DNA of 64,000 nt from NCBI RefSeq assembly GCF_964656455.1, contig NC_135717.1:12907775-12971774 (forward strand), in the 5' to 3' direction. The position numbers and the translations under genes were made by a program. The stretch comes from Halichoerus grypus. Its lineage: Eukaryota > Chordata > Mammalia > Carnivora > Phocidae. This document shows positions 33,801-45,535 of the stretch, piece by piece. Positions within the stretch are counted from its first letter, which is position 1. Each line of letters begins with the position of its first letter. A model generated the notes under the pieces. It was not told the origin of the DNA. It saw only the letters and a program-made list of their open reading frames with translations, and made no database searches.

Positions 33801-35811
33801 ACCGTACTCTGACCGCTGCTTGGTGTTCTTTAGCTTCTTTCCTCCCTCTGTTAGGAGATGTGAGGAGGAGGTTGTCCCCCTGTGCTCGGGCCCATGTGCT
33901 CAGCACAGCCGTGGAAAATACAAGTGAGTGGTCTGTCGTGGACCTTGACGAGGACTGTTTGTGACAGTCCCCTCCTTGGGGTTCGGGACCTGGAAAAATG
34001 TTTGGCGATCTTGAGAGAGGTTAGAGAGGATTGACCTAAAATCCCGAGGAAAATTGTAGCCTTTTAAAAACTGTCCTTCGCTGCTTTGAACCGTGCAGTG
34101 CTTTCCATGGCCTGCAAGAAAGCCATTCATTGTTGCTTGTTACATAATCTGCGGAGAGCATACCCACTCCGAAAGGAGCAGGTTTGTCGCCATTTCTCTC
34201 TTAGCAGCCGCTGAAAGCAGTCTGTCCTGCGTCTCTGAGGCAGTCTTCACAGCAGGCCTCATGCTATCTCTAATTAGCCAGAGCGCTCCCAGCCAAAAGC
34301 CCCGGTGCCTGGGCCTGACAAAAGGCTGTGTTTTCCCGGGAAGGGTGAAGCCCACCTCTGTGTCTCGGGCCACCTCCACGAGACGAGCAAAAGCAGTGTG
34401 GTGGGGAGCTCTCGGATCAGCCAGGGCAGTGAGCACGCTGCCGTCCCTGGCTGGCCGGTGGTTTTCCTGCCTCCCTTGCTCTGGTGCGGAGAGGAGTCTC
34501 CATCAGACTATGCCTTTGTCCTCTCCCCAGACTCCTAGCCTCCACGAGACAGGCCACTCCTGCGTGATTCTGAGCCTTCAGTTCTGTCCCTTCCCCATTT
34601 TTGGCTTCAGACACCCATCTACCAGCCATCCCGTAGCCAACTTCCAGCCACTTGTGTTAATGATGTATGTGATTAGCAGCCCGTGCTAGTTCATTAGAGG
34701 GGGGGAAAAAAGAACGAAAGAAAGAAAAACCATGAGACTGTTTGCCTGTCACTGTGAAGTGAAGCTTGACAGGAACATCCTCACTCCGCCCGCCGCCGCC
34801 GCTCCTTCCGGGTGTCTGTGATCTTCTGTGCGCATGTGCTCCGCAGTTCCTGTGTTCCATGCCTCTGCCGTTTGCTCAGTGGGGGGACATTGTCTTAGCC
34901 GAGCAAGGCACTGCTTCTGCCTGAGGGATTGAGAACATATTGCTTGGCAGGTGGGCCTGCTCAGACGGCATTGACTGTTGTTTCAGCACTGACAGGGAAC
35001 ATACATCACGCAGGCCCATTATGCCCGCATAAAGCCATGGTAACCTGTTCAAAGGGCTGCACCCAGCAAACAAAGTGTTTGGGCCTTAATAAGTGATATT
35101 TTTGAAACATATAATTGGGAGCTGAGAAGTAATTCTGGGTGACAGGCCACTCCTTCTGCCATCTTAACAGAAGCTGGGCCTACAGCAAAATACCGGTCCT
35201 GTCATAGCGCACAACGATGCCTGCCATTCCAGCTCGGCTGCAGGCAGCTGGGTGCGGTGCCAACCGTGCCCAGAGAGCGTCTGTGCGGGGGAAAGAGCCT
35301 TCAGTTCTGAGGTCTTTTCTTAATGCCTTGGTGCCCAGTACTGCTGGCAAAAAATGCTCCTGGGGATGTCCCTGGAGAACGGCAGTGGCTCTCTCCTTGG
35401 CCTCCTAATATGAGCTTGAAACGATCTAGGCTTTGCTTTGGTATCGGGTAGCGGACAGGTCAGTCTCCGAGCAGAGGCCCCTGGTGTTTATCACGAAGGG
35501 AAGCTCTCCTTCATTTCCCCACTGGACTGCAGTGGGAGAATGAGGTCTTAGGCAAGGCCTGGGAGGAGAGCGGAGGAACTTGGTACCCCAGCCCGAGGGC
35601 ACAGCTCCGGTTGCAGACAACACTGTTTCCTGAGTTGCAGAGACCAGGCAGCTGCAACTGTTCGGCACAGGTCGCCACAAAGCTGGTCTTCTTTCGGAGC
35701 TGTGTGCGTTTTCCTGACAATGCGCAGCCCGTGCGCCTGCATTCTCATTGCCCAGAGACCGCACATGGGATTGACGTCACGGCACGGAAGCGCCAGTCAC
35801 TTTCTGCTTCT
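33801..35811. other. Low-repeat, moderately GC-rich block
   Basis: About 2 kb without a recognised repeat. CpG is locally raised at 34785-34815 (CCGCCCGCCGCCGCCGCTCC) and a short GAAA run lies at 34714-34730. The segments 34090-34330 and 35000-35230 look non-random (CTCTAATTAGCC near 34270; TTCAAAGGGCTG and ACAAAGTGTTTGGG near 35050, TCF/LEF-like). Several overlapping open frames, up to 198 codons at 34093-34689, share no family features and reflect GC content. Candidate regulatory block; no gene is called. Confidence 0.35.
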
Positions 35812-35895
35812 GCCCTCCACTGTGTTCTCCTTGGGGACAGGTATCACACCTTATCTGTGCTCTGCTGAGTGCTGGTTTCGTGGTAAATGTGGCAG
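35812..35895 (+). mobile_element. L2 LINE 3' end scrap
   Basis: CTGTGTTCTCCTTGGGGACAGGTATCACACCTTATCTGTGCTCTGCTGAGTGCTGGTTTCGTGG follows the L2 3'UTR pattern. Short. Confidence 0.45.
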
Positions 35896-36384
35896 GAATG
35901 AAGAAAGGAAGATGCTCGTTCATTGTCGGCTTTTCTTTTATCTTCTTGATTTCCAAGAAATCATAACTCTGGTATGACTTGCCAGTTGAATTAAAACTGG
36001 GTGGCAATATTGTATTACTTAATTTTCATTCTGCCAAACAACTAAACCAGTATCAGCACAGCCTCATCTGCATGCTGTAGCATCTGACTTCTCTCTTGCT
36101 ACAGAATTAATTTCCTTAAAGCAAAGTAGAAAATGTCTTCCTGAGATCAAGGACCTTCTAAATTGTAAGGACCAAGGGAAAGACTGTTGGGAATGTGAGC
36201 AAATAGCAGTTGGTATTTAGAAAAGTCGTGTTCCTGAGAGCCTGGCATGGCATGGTGACCGTCAGAGACATGGGCTCATCGCGCCCTACCAACGGCCCAG
36301 CCACCATCCTGCTGGATTTGCCGTTTGCTCACGCTTCTTCTCAACAGTGTGGTTGGTGATGACACAGCAATTTGCCAACATGGA

Positions 36385-36535
36385 AAGTTTCATAAAAATA
36401 CAGACTTAGGTGCCGTCTCCCCAGACATTCTAGGTTATGAGGCCTGTCGTGGGGCCTGGCATTTGTACTTTTGAAATGTTCTGCATGTGGTTTAGGTGCA
36501 AACAGTCTGGACTTTGGTTTGGGGAGCACTGATTA
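36385..36535 (+). mobile_element. MER5A-type hAT MITE, 3' part
   Basis: GGGGCCTGGCATTTGTACTTTTGAAATG...GCATGTGGTTTAGGTGCAAACAGTCTGGACTTTGGTTTGGGGAGCACTGATT matches the right half of MER5A. The left half is only partly recognisable. Confidence 0.6.
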
Positions 36536-36803
36536 GAAGAAGAAATACTGAGAATCTGAGCTTTCCCTCGGTCTTAACTGCTGCCTTGGACAAATCTGAT
36601 ACGTCCTTCCTGGATCATCTTTCTAAAATAAATGATGATGTCTTAGATGCTTTGAGGAGCCCTAAGAGCTCCTTGCAAGAAATAAAACCAAGAGGGTTTT
36701 AGAGATGCAAGGAAAACATCATTTAGTATATCTCCATATCCATCAACAGGCCTACCTCTGAAATATTCTTTTTTTTTAAAAATGACGTATTTTTTTAATG
36801 AAA

Positions 36804-36876
36804 AAGCTTTATTGAGATCTGATCACATAAAGTTCACCCTCTTAGCATATACAATTCGCTGATATTTAGTGTATTC
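36804..36876 (-). mobile_element. Old L1 3' fragment (antisense), left part
   Basis: AGCTTTATTGAGATCTGATCACATAAAGTTCACCC is the antisense L1M 3' end. The remainder lies at 36980-37140. Confidence 0.85.
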
Positions 36877-36979
36877 GACTGGAGCCCAATGAGGGGCTCG
36901 AACTCATGACCGTGAGCTCAAGACCTAAGCCACGGTCAAGAGTCGGACACTCAACCGACTGAGACACCCAGGTGCCCCT
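36877..36979 (-). mobile_element. Short-type Can-SINE nested in L1
   Basis: GGAGCCCAATGAGGGGCTCGAACTCATGACCGTGAGCTCAAG leads to GGACACTCAACCGACTGAGACACCCAGGTGCCCC, the tRNA-derived part of a carnivore SINE. The long C/T-rich tail region is absent, as in the short subfamily at 59786. Flanks ATTTAGTGTATT and ATTAAGTATATT may be a decayed target duplication. More divergent than the other copies, so older. Confidence 0.85.
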
Positions 36980-37140
36980 CATGAACATTAAGTATATTAC
37001 ACAACCTGCGCCACTCTCTAATTCCAGAACATCTTCATCACATGGAGAAGAAACCCCATTCCCATTCCTTCCTACCTCCAGCCCTGGCAACCACTAATCT
37101 ACTTTCTATCTCTGTGGGTTTGCCTCTTCTGGGTATTTAA
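36980..37140 (-). mobile_element. Old L1 3' fragment (antisense), right part
   Basis: AACCTGCGCCACTCTCTAATTCCAGAACATC...CCCTGGCAACCACTAATCTACTTTCTATCTCTGTGGGTTTGCC continues the L1 interrupted by the SINE. Confidence 0.85.
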
Positions 37141-37344
37141 TCTCTGAAATAGTATAAGCTGACTAGACATGAATTCAGTTATGTTTTTAAAATAGCTCTA
37201 AAGAAAAATTTTCTAACTTGCAGTGAGGGTTCCTGGATTTGACATGTTATATGTTCAGAAAGATTTCACTTGCGTCTTTTACTTACTTCTATTACATTAG
37301 CTTCTATAATAATAACTCATACTCTCTTCTTTATTTTCTCTGTC

Positions 37345-38960
37345 TCTCATCATTTCATCAACCCTCAAATTCTTTATAGATTCAAACATCATTATCAAGT
37401 TCCCTCCAACTTACCTGCAGGATGAATGATCTCAATATTCCTGTGCCCCTACCCAGATTTGGCCCAGTACCTCTCTGTTTCCTCCTCTCATCCATCTAAA
37501 TAATGAAGGATCCACCCTTTTCTCTAAGGTGAGCACCTCCACGTGTGTGCTCTATCCCTGTCCTCCCTTTTCCAGAACTGGGATTTTGACTCTCTTCATT
37601 TTCCTTCTTCAACCTCCAGAAAGACTCAAGAGTTCACACTTTTAAAAAGTTGCTTTGATCCTGTTGCCCCTGGAGCTACCATTCTATTTTTCTCATTTCC
37701 TTCACTGTCAAATCTTTTGGAAGCACAGTTCGCTCTCATGGCTGGTGCTTCTCTTCCCACCCACTCCCACCTAACTTCTTGTGCTCATGAATCTACCTTT
37801 ATGAATTTGCTGAAGTAATAAATCTCTTCATGGCTTGTGGTGTCATCTTATTTGCCAAGCCTGGTAACTTTCCCTGATTCCTTTCCCCATGACCTTTACT
37901 CACACAGAACCCTCTTAACTATCCTCCATCTTGAAACAGTCTTTTTCTTTTGGCTTCTGTAATACTCCACATTCTCCTTCTACCTTTGGCTCCAGTGCTC
38001 CATGCCTTCCTAAATATGGATGCCCCCCTCTTTTATCTGTCTCTTTATTTTCTCCCTTTCCAGTCTCATAACACCATCTGGCTCCTAACTATGTGGATAA
38101 CTTCCAAAACTATCTTCACCACTTGGATGTCCTGCCAGCTTCTTAGACATTGCTCAAAACAGAATTCACACCCTGGCAGGCTTTCCATCTTCCCTAATTC
38201 TGGCCATACTGTGACCCAGGGTTGGAAATTTGACTTCTTTCTTTCAACTCCTTAGTCGCCATGGCTAGCAGCCATTACATATGTAATGCCCTTTTGTTCT
38301 ATCTAGGCTGTGTTTCTTCATCTATTGCCCTACTTCTCCATGCCCTTGTCCAAACCCAGGCCTTCGTTGACTCTTCCCTGGACTATCACCAGGCCCCATT
38401 CCATCTCTGCTCACTCCATCTTACACATGGCTGCCAGATATCAGTCCTCCTTCCACATGCTTCTGATTATGCTATGTCCTCAGGCAACAATCTTCCAGAT
38501 ACCTCTAAGCCAACTGAATACATTCTGTACTCCTTCACCTAGCTTGTAAGGCCTTCTGTAACTTGAACCTTGTCTTCCTTCGAAACCCACTTTGTGCTCT
38601 TCTTCATATTCTCTGTGTTCTAGCCCAAGCAAAACCCTGGCATCCTTTCTTCTGCCTCTGCCATTTCTTATTCCAGGCCCCTATGTAGCCTGTATCTTCC
38701 ATCGAAAATGATGTCCTTTATTTCTGCCAACATCATCTTGTGTGTTGAAATTCGCAGATCCTTCAAATCCCTTCTCCTCCCTGAAGTCTTGGAATAGGAT
38801 TCCTCTCTCTTTCGGATTTCCAGAATTTTTTGGGGGGTGGGTTGGGGGAGGGAAAGGACTTTTGGCTCTTTGTCTTACATTTCAGTTATTGATGTGCTTG
38901 TCTTATCCGGTCCCCGAAAGGTAGAAGCCCTGCATTTTCATTGTTATAACTGCTATAACA
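37345..38960 (+). mobile_element. L2/CR1-clade LINE copy (sense), about 1.6 kb
   Basis: Pyrimidine-rich text with landmarks of the L2 reverse-transcriptase region in order: GGATCCACCCTTTTCTCTAAGGTGAGCACCTCC, ACTATGTGGATAACTTCCAAAACTATC (the Tyr-Ala-Asp-Asp region, changed), CACTTGGATGTCCTGCCAG, CTGGACTATCACCAGGCCCC, TAGCTTGTAAGGCCTTCTG and CAGATCCTTCAAATCCCTTCTCC. Frames are broken, although open runs of 90 to 100 codons remain on the sense strand. It is the longest sense L2-like copy here. Confidence 0.75.
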
Positions 38961-39189
38961 ACTAATAGAGTATCTTAAATATAATATATTATGAATAGGT
39001 ATTTCTTGTGCGAATGAAGCCTTTAGCCTCTATAATATAAAGAAGATGTAAAAAAGTAAACTTGTGCATGACGGGTTTTTATGTCAGTGTCAGGAGAGTT
39101 CTCTGGAGTTTTTGACCTATTACTATTTTCCATCAATCCAAGCACAAGGCTTAGATGAACGGAACTTGAGAGAATTACAGCAAACCTGC
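38961..39189. other. Unique noncoding DNA
   Basis: Short AT-rich spacer; nothing recognised. Confidence 0.4.
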
Positions 39190-39410
39190 ATCTTCATTAT
39201 CTTGTTCTTATATCTGCATAACATTTTATACCATTTGAAAGTCCTTTCACATCTTAGCTGACCCTCTGTGTAGCCCTGTAGGGTTACAAAGGGACAGCTA
39301 TACTCCTATATATCACTTCATAAATGAGGGAAATGTGCCCTGGTGCATTTTAATGCCTTAACCAATGTTAGCTTATTAGACAGTGGCAGAGTCTGGACAA
39401 GGGGACATGT
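39190..39410 (+). mobile_element. MIR SINE (divergent)
   Basis: CTTTCACATCTTAGCTGACCCTCTGTGTAGCCCTGTAGGG, CTTCATAAATGAGGGAAATGTGCCC and TTAGACAGTGGCAGAGTCTGG follow MIR order. Confidence 0.6.
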
Positions 39411-40816
39411 TGGCTGTCTTGATATATTCAAAGAGCTATCATGTGAAAGACTACATCATTTTTTTTTTATTATTCTTTATTTCCTCAGAGGACAGAAAAA
39501 GTACAGGCAATTCAAGCTCAATTAAGGAGAAAAATTGTTTATCGGATCCATTCCAAGGTGATACCGACTGCCTTCATTGTTCAGGTGGAACTCAGGTAGA
39601 GCAACCTAGCCAACCAGGCGTAGGACATTTTGCTGAAACGAGTCACTCAAAAGGTGCAGGCTGACCAAGGTCCCTCTTGGTTCTGCAATTCTGTGATTCC
39701 TTTTTAGGTTGGTACTGTGGTACTAGATAATCCAAGTTTTTATTTCTGTCTTTCTTTAAAACTTAAGCAGATACAGCTCAGGTGTGAGGTGACCCACTGT
39801 CCAGGTCCTAAATCTTTCACAAAATGGAGTCCTCAGCTTATCCTAGCCACTCTATCAGTGGACCACCTACAGGTAGAAATATAAAAGAACATATTTTCAC
39901 CCAATCCTTCAGTGCCTGCAGTTGCCAGCCCGGGGGGAAAAAATGAAATATGCAGAAGATTTCACAGATGCCATCATCAAATGTAGCTGGCCCAGTCCGG
40001 CCACTCCAGGCACCTGTCTGGTGTTATAGACTCGGTGGGCAAGCCCAACATTCTCTCAGAATGGCATGTTCTGCTGGAAGGACGTCGGTGATTCTAATGA
40101 GCTCCAAACTTTTCCTTGAAATGGGAAGTTGCCTAAAAAGGCAACTACTGCAACACAGCCAAATGGAAATCATGATATTTCACTGAACTCAGAACCAGAT
40201 CTGCCTTTTTTTTTTTCTTTATAGAAACATTTTGTGTGCCATGTGCCTTGGGAGCCAAAAAGAAATCATACTTTGGCTCCCTGTTCCACTTTGCTAAGCT
40301 CAAATACTGTAAATACCCTCCTCTCCTCTCATAACATTAAATTTTTCATGAATTCATCATAAAGGAGCCACTTTGTAGGTTTGGCTGGTACCAGTGAAAG
40401 ACTTCATTTTCTATTTCACAGTAACTTTTCAGTGCAAAAAAATTATGGGTGCAATGTTGAAAGACTAGAATTATTCATCAAGTCTTCACTGCCTGAAAAT
40501 GAAGGGAATTTTTCTGAAACCTATCTGGGAGAATGCAGACACAGACATGCATATTTTAGATGGTGCTACGTCTCAGCCATAGCCACCTAATCTTCCTCAA
40601 GGGAATTAGGGCTCAAAGAGGACACGTGCTTTCTCGTTGCTTTATGGATTCATTCAAGAGTCCACACAGCCCACAAATTTTCCTCTTACCTTCCAGTGTT
40701 CCTATAACTCACCAGCGCACTAAAGAGTAGAATATTTCATTGTATTGATGGAAATACCAGTAGCTTTGTAGTTGGATACAAAAGGTGTGCTTCCAGAGGC
40801 AGTCTAATAAAAAGCC
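39411..40816. other. Unique noncoding DNA
   Basis: No gene or named repeat over 1.4 kb. Open frames of 60 to 93 codons show no family features. Confidence 0.4.
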
Positions 40817-40989
40817 ACGGTATATCAGAATCTCCTGGAAGGCTTGTTAAAACTCATGCTAGGCACCCCCCGCCTCAAGAGTTTCTGATTCAGTGGATCT
40901 GGGTTGGGCCCCAAGAATTTGCTTCTTTTGACATGTTTCCAGATGTTGATGGCTGCTGGTCTTAGGACTATACTTTGAGAAACACTGGC
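40817..40989 (+). mobile_element. MER5A hAT MITE
   Basis: Best-preserved MER5A in the window: ATATCAGAATCTCCTGGAAGGCTTGTTAAAACTC, CAAGAGTTTCTGATTCAGTGGATCTGGG, GGGCCCCAAGAATTTGC, and an end TACTTTGAGAAACACTGG. Confidence 0.92.
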
Positions 40990-40994
40990 GTATT

Positions 40995-41160
40995 GAAAAG
41001 AACGTCAGATCTAGAAGCCAGATTACCCTGGCTCTAATACTGGGTCTACTTTCTACCAAACATGAGGCATCGGATAAGTCCCTGGGCCTCAGTTTCCTCA
41101 TCTGTAAAAGAAGAATTTTGACTACTGCGCTAAGTGACCTAGTGTTGTTTTGAGAACAAA
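40995..41160 (-). mobile_element. MIR SINE (antisense)
   Basis: AGATCTAGAAGCCAGATTACCCTGGCTCTAATACTGG, then GGATAAGTCCCTGGGCCTCAGTTTCCTCATCTGTAAAAG, the reversed MIR core. Abuts the MER5A. Confidence 0.9.
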
Positions 41161-41457
41161 ATCTGAAAATCTATAGGAAAACACTTCGCTCTTCTGGAGG
41201 CACTTGAGCATTGTAATTCCTGTAGTGAGAACGGTTGAGGGGACACAAGTGGGAGAAACTTGAAGGTAACAGGCATTCTGTCCAACATGGACACATGGGC
41301 CCTAATTCTGCTGCTGGGCTAAGGAGGGACCCACAAAGAAGAGAAGTGAAAATGGAAAGATTTCAGGGAACTCCTCCCTCCTTTGACCTGTCTCTGGAAA
41401 AGTCATCTACCCTGCTTTATTCATGTTCGGTATGGTGTTGCCAGGCTGTGTCAGAGC

Positions 41458-41585
41458 CATGTCTCTCAAACTTTCCTGTGACTCAGAGCTCCTTGGGACA
41501 CTTGTAAATATACAAAGGCCTCCTCCTTTAAGGAGCCTGGGCCTTCAGGGGATTCCTATATAGTCGAGGTTTTGAGAACCCCTCT
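41458..41585 (+). mobile_element. MER5-like hAT MITE fragment
   Basis: CATGTCTCTCAAACTTTCCTGTGACTCAGAGCTCCTTGGGACACTTGTAAATA, ending with GGTTTTGAGAACCCCTC. The ends fit the MER5 group; the centre is divergent. Confidence 0.5.
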
Positions 41586-41647
41586 ATCTGTGCCAGGAAC
41601 TCTAAAATCATGTCATGACAGCTTATAAAGGAACTACCTATTCTACA

Positions 41648-41812
41648 CATTGGTTCTCAACCTTGTCTGGAATCACCTGAGAGGACTTTAAATCCCATAT
41701 GCATGGACCATGAATCAGAATCTGGGGGGGGCAGTGGGGTCCGAGCATCAACACCGTCTCATAAGCTCCCCAGTAATTGAAACTTGCAGCCAAGGCTGAG
41801 AACCACTGACTT
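41648..41812 (+). mobile_element. MER5A-type hAT MITE
   Basis: ATTGGTTCTCAACCTTGTCTGGAATCACCTGAGAGGACTTTAAA, ATGAATCAGAATCTGGGGG, TAAGCTCCCCAGTAATTG and a terminal GCTGAGAACCACTGA that is the inverted repeat of the start. Confidence 0.88.
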
Positions 41813-41864
41813 AGAAAGGGTCCTCTGTCATTATATCAGCACCCATATTGTTTGTATTTGTTTG

Positions 41865-41995
41865 CCCGTCTCTCTCCCACACCATACAGTGAGAATATTG
41901 AGGGCAGCTCTGTGTGCCCAGAAACCAGCCCAGTGCCTTACACTGCTTTAGATGTTCCAGGCATGCTGGTTATAATTTCAAATGAATGAACCACT
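41865..41995 (+). mobile_element. L2 LINE 3' end fragment
   Basis: ATACAGTGAGAATATTGAGGGCAGCTCTGTGTGCCC...CCAGCCCAGTGCCTTACACTG...AAATGAATGAACC is the sense L2 3' end and tail. Confidence 0.6.
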
Positions 41996-42257
41996 CTGTT
42001 AGGTACAGATGAAGTACCCAGAAAACTCTCACCCAAAAGCCCCCACATCTAAATATGTTCTATAAACACAGCCCTTTGTGGCATTCAGGGCCTCACAGGG
42101 AGAGGGTATTTGTTGAATAATTTGCAGAATTGCAATCACAGGATATCTATTGAACAATCTGTAGAACCCAGTCAACCCCAACTATAAATCACTCTTTCAG
42201 GTGAGATGAGGAGTCTGAGAAACTTGCCTTGCAGATCCTCCTTCCAAGGAAGGAAGC

Positions 42258-42430
42258 AAATTAACACACAGTGAATACCTACCGTGTGCCAGGCATTTTC
42301 ATGTGCTCTCACTTCACAACAAGCTTGAATTGTCCCTATTTTTTCTGAGGGGAGAAATGGTGCAGCAGATTGCCCAAGGTGGGAAGCATGAGGGAGCTCG
42401 TTTGACTTGAGAATCCAAGTTCCTTTCCCG
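42258..42430 (+). mobile_element. MIR SINE
   Basis: GAATACCTACCGTGTGCCAGGCATTTTCATGTGCTC, then AGATTGCCCAAGGTGGGAAGC and TTTGACTTGAGAATCCAAGTTCC, fit MIR order with a gap in the middle. Confidence 0.75.
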
Positions 42431-42639
42431 TACCTTCTTTAGCCGCCCCTGCTCCTGCAGGGCCCACTGCCGGATACTCATCCCTCCCAGCCCTGCAGAA
42501 CTCTCCAGAGAGCTGCCCGACTTCTCCCGTGAAATTCTTCTCTGGGAGGCTGTCACTGACCCAGGATTTGATGAATTGCCTGACTGTCTTCCAAACTGGT
42601 CAGGTACCCTGCTGGCATGCTGTGGCCGTGGTATAAAGT

Positions 42640-42785
42640 GTGTCCCCTTAGCTTTGGAACTGTCTCCTTGACTCCTCCTCCGGTAGACAGGAGGCTCCTT
42701 GAGGGCGGGAACAGTTTCTTGCTCATCTTTGTCTTCCCTCAGCCTTACTACTTCCTAGCCCTTTGGAGGCACTCAAGAAGTTTTG
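42640..42785 (+). mobile_element. L2 LINE 3' end fragment
   Basis: GTAGACAGGAGGCTCCTTGAGGGCGGGAACAGTTTCTTGCTCATCTTTGTCTTCCC...GGAGGCACTCAAGAAG is a clear L2 3'UTR and tail. A T run follows at 42786. Confidence 0.8.
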
Positions 42786-44744
42786 TTTTTTTTTTTTAAA
42801 GAATGAGTGACAGCAGAAACTCATCCGTGAGCAAAGTTCTCCTGAAACATTTCAGTGTGTGTGCATGTGTTATGCTTCAGAATATTTTAGAAACATTTTC
42901 CAGATTTAATTGAGGCTTCTGGAAAGCCTTGCTGTGTTCTTCCTTGCAAAAAATAGAAGGTCATTACCAGGAAGTCTCAGTGTACTGTATTTATCTGGTG
43001 AGTTTTGAAAATACTGAGTAATGGGACTAATGACTCAACATAGTATTTTCCAAACTGTGAGGTAATCTTTGGACTTTGCAAGATTATTATATTAAGTGTA
43101 CTTCTTAGTCTGTCAGGAAAAAATAAAAAGCCTGTATTTTCACATTAGAATTCAAAGAACATCTGCTGCGTATTGTAAATAACATATTTTGAAAACCAAC
43201 TGATGCATACTCAGCCTGCCTCCGCCTGCTAACTATAGCAGGTCCTTAAGATAAGATTCAGTTTGCCATTGGTACGGCTCTTGTGTTGACATCCCACCAT
43301 CTTCCATAAGTCTTCGGAAGCCATTTGCCCCCTAAACACGCTTCAGCAGTGTGGGGTTTGCAGCTTCCTGTTTCCCAGTGGGATTAGAAAGGGTCTGTAT
43401 TCCTGGAGAATTTAGAGCCCTCAGTATGTGTTTCTCCAGCAGAGGAGCTAAGGTTTTCCCCAGGGGTCCTTCCTTACCCCTGAGGGTGTGAGACCTCAGA
43501 GAGCTGCCGGGGGCCTGATGCAAGGGACCACTCCTGACAGGATTTCCTGGCCTGGCTGGGGGCGGCGGCGGGGGGAATGGGCCCAAAGAGGTTGGGGCTG
43601 TCTGTGTGGGACTCGGCTCAGGGGCTCCTCTGTCTGGGGCCTGCGTTGTTACAGCAGCTCCGTGCATGTCGTCCAGCCTGAATCTCACCTCCACGTGGGA
43701 CTGAAAAACTCAGTCAGCTTTTCCCCTCATTCCTTCTCAGTTTGTCTTGTTAGCAGTCTTTCTTAGCAAGTAAGCACCATATGTCTTCTTTGGGAACTTG
43801 TTTGCAGGAGATCCCCAGCGCATGTGTGCTGGCTTGGAAGGGAAGAAGAGGGTGTTGGGTCCGCCAGCAGTACTCACCAGAGTGCCAACTTTTGCAGAGG
43901 GCCCTTCGTGCCCATCTGCCTCACGGGCTGCTTGGTCCTGAAGCATGAACACAATATTTCCCTGGAACTCCCTGGGGTCACAGAGGATAGCCCGGCTTCG
44001 GAGCACGTTTTCTGAGCCTGTGTGCACTCCTTCTAGTGGCTTCTCATTATCCCTGGGAGGTCGTCACACAAGCACCTTTTCACTGGTACTGTTCTCTGTC
44101 CCCGTGGCGAGGGGAGCCCAGACTGATTATACAAGAGGGACTCTGTGTGCTATTCTTCTGCTTCCTTCCCTTAACCAGTCGCTGGTGCCAAAGCATGCAA
44201 CTAACATGTTCTGCTTTGGAAATCATTTGGTTTCTGTAACATGGAGTCCGCCACCTCACCTCTAGTCTGAATACCTGTCTCCTTTGAAAGCCAGCTGTTG
44301 AGCATCCAATCTGTCTTTTTTCTTCTTCAGTTTACCCCTCTTTTTTGTGCTCCGGCTGTCTTTTATCAAAACAGACAGAGGGTTAGCCGCGGACACCTCA
44401 TGGCAGGTAGCAGCCTGAAGCATTTTCTGCATTCACCTTGACATCTTTTCGGCAAAGAAAAAGCAAGGGTTGGGATCCTGTTCTATTCCTTTGGCTTCCA
44501 CAAGAGTTACCTCTTTTAAAGCTGCCTCACGAACAGCCTTGTTGGCTGTTACTGCTTGATACCTGTCTCCCCGGAGACTTTACCAGTTGTTTTGAAAAAG
44601 ACGGCTATTTTCTGTCCCGTTGAGGATTCACCTTCTATAGGCATGTGTGCACGCGCACATGTGTGTATTTGTGTTCATGCACTGTCAATTAATAATGAAA
44701 AATGAGACCAGACCTCTTCACTGTTATTTTCCTCCACAGAATCA
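42786..44744. other. Unique noncoding DNA, GC-rich in the middle
   Basis: No named repeat in nearly 2 kb. The part at 43480-43700 is GC-rich with a GGCGGCGGCGGGGGG run at about 43560. Opposing open frames of about 90 to 120 codons (43332-43694 minus, 43488-43766 plus) follow composition rather than any family, and no exon is called. Confidence 0.35.
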
Positions 44745-44960
44745 GTGTTCATGATAATAGTAATTGCCAGTTCTTCTTTTGAGTTTTCTGCATTCCAGGG
44801 GCTGTGCGTACGTCCCCTGTCATTCTAACAACCTTTCAAAGTAGTGCCCATGTTCCAGGTGGGGAGACTGATGAATGAGAGGTTCTGTACCTTGGTGGAG
44901 CCAAGACTTGAACCCAGGCATTCGGACTTGAATGCCCAGGCTCTTCACCAATAAACTAAA
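44745..44960 (+). mobile_element. MIR SINE
   Basis: GATAATAGTAATTGCCAG, TCATTCTAACAACCTTTCAAAGTAGTGCCCATGTTCCAGGTGGGGAGACTGATG and CCAAGACTTGAACCCAGGCATTC follow MIR in order. Confidence 0.85.
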
Positions 44961-45299
44961 CTGTGTCTGGATCTGATGGGTGATGCCAGTCATTTGAATT
45001 TTGCTGACCATCGTCCTGTTTACTCTGTCTTTATCCTTGAAAGGATTAGATCTCAGCAGAAATGGAAGATAATCCATGTTCCAAAGTTCTCAGGGATAAG
45101 ACACACTCCCACCAATATCTGTGGCTCATCAAAGCAGTGATTCCCATTGGCAGAGAGGAGACTGACCCATGTGGTGGGGAAGGTATGGCAAGAACCGCAG
45201 GAAAGAGTAGAGATCTAGTTGTGATACAGTGCAGGGGGACAGAGGAGTTGTGATGACCACTGGCTAATCACTGTTCTAAAACTGCGTGTTGTTGCCCTC

Positions 45300-45535
45300 A
45301 TTATAATAGCTTCCAGTGGCTGAACATTCAGACTACATACCGGGCAGTGACTGGACACTTCCCGTATGCTTTCCCTTAATCCTCCCCCATCACCCTGTAT
45401 CAGAATGGTAGTATTATCTCATTTTACAGAGAAGAAGAGAGGTTATCTTAGCCCAAATTCACCCAGATTTTAACTAAAAACTGAGATAATCCCAAATCTA
45501 TTTATCTTCAAAGCCTATGCTGCATTCCTTCCTTC
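45300..45535 (+). mobile_element. MIR SINE
   Basis: CAGTGGCTGAACATTCAGACTACATACCGGGCAGTGACTGGACACTTCCCG, then GTAGTATTATCTCATTTTACAGAGAAGAAGAGAGGTTATCTTAGCCCAAATTCACCCAG. Orientation and order fit MIR. Confidence 0.8.

Noticed and set aside
34093..34689. 198-codon plus-strand open frame
   Set aside because: Several overlapping frames on both strands are open here, as expected for GC-rich DNA. There is no recognisable domain and no splice-site support.
34785..34815. CpG-island promoter
   Set aside because: The CpG-dense run is only about 30 bases long, and the flanks fall back to ordinary CpG levels.
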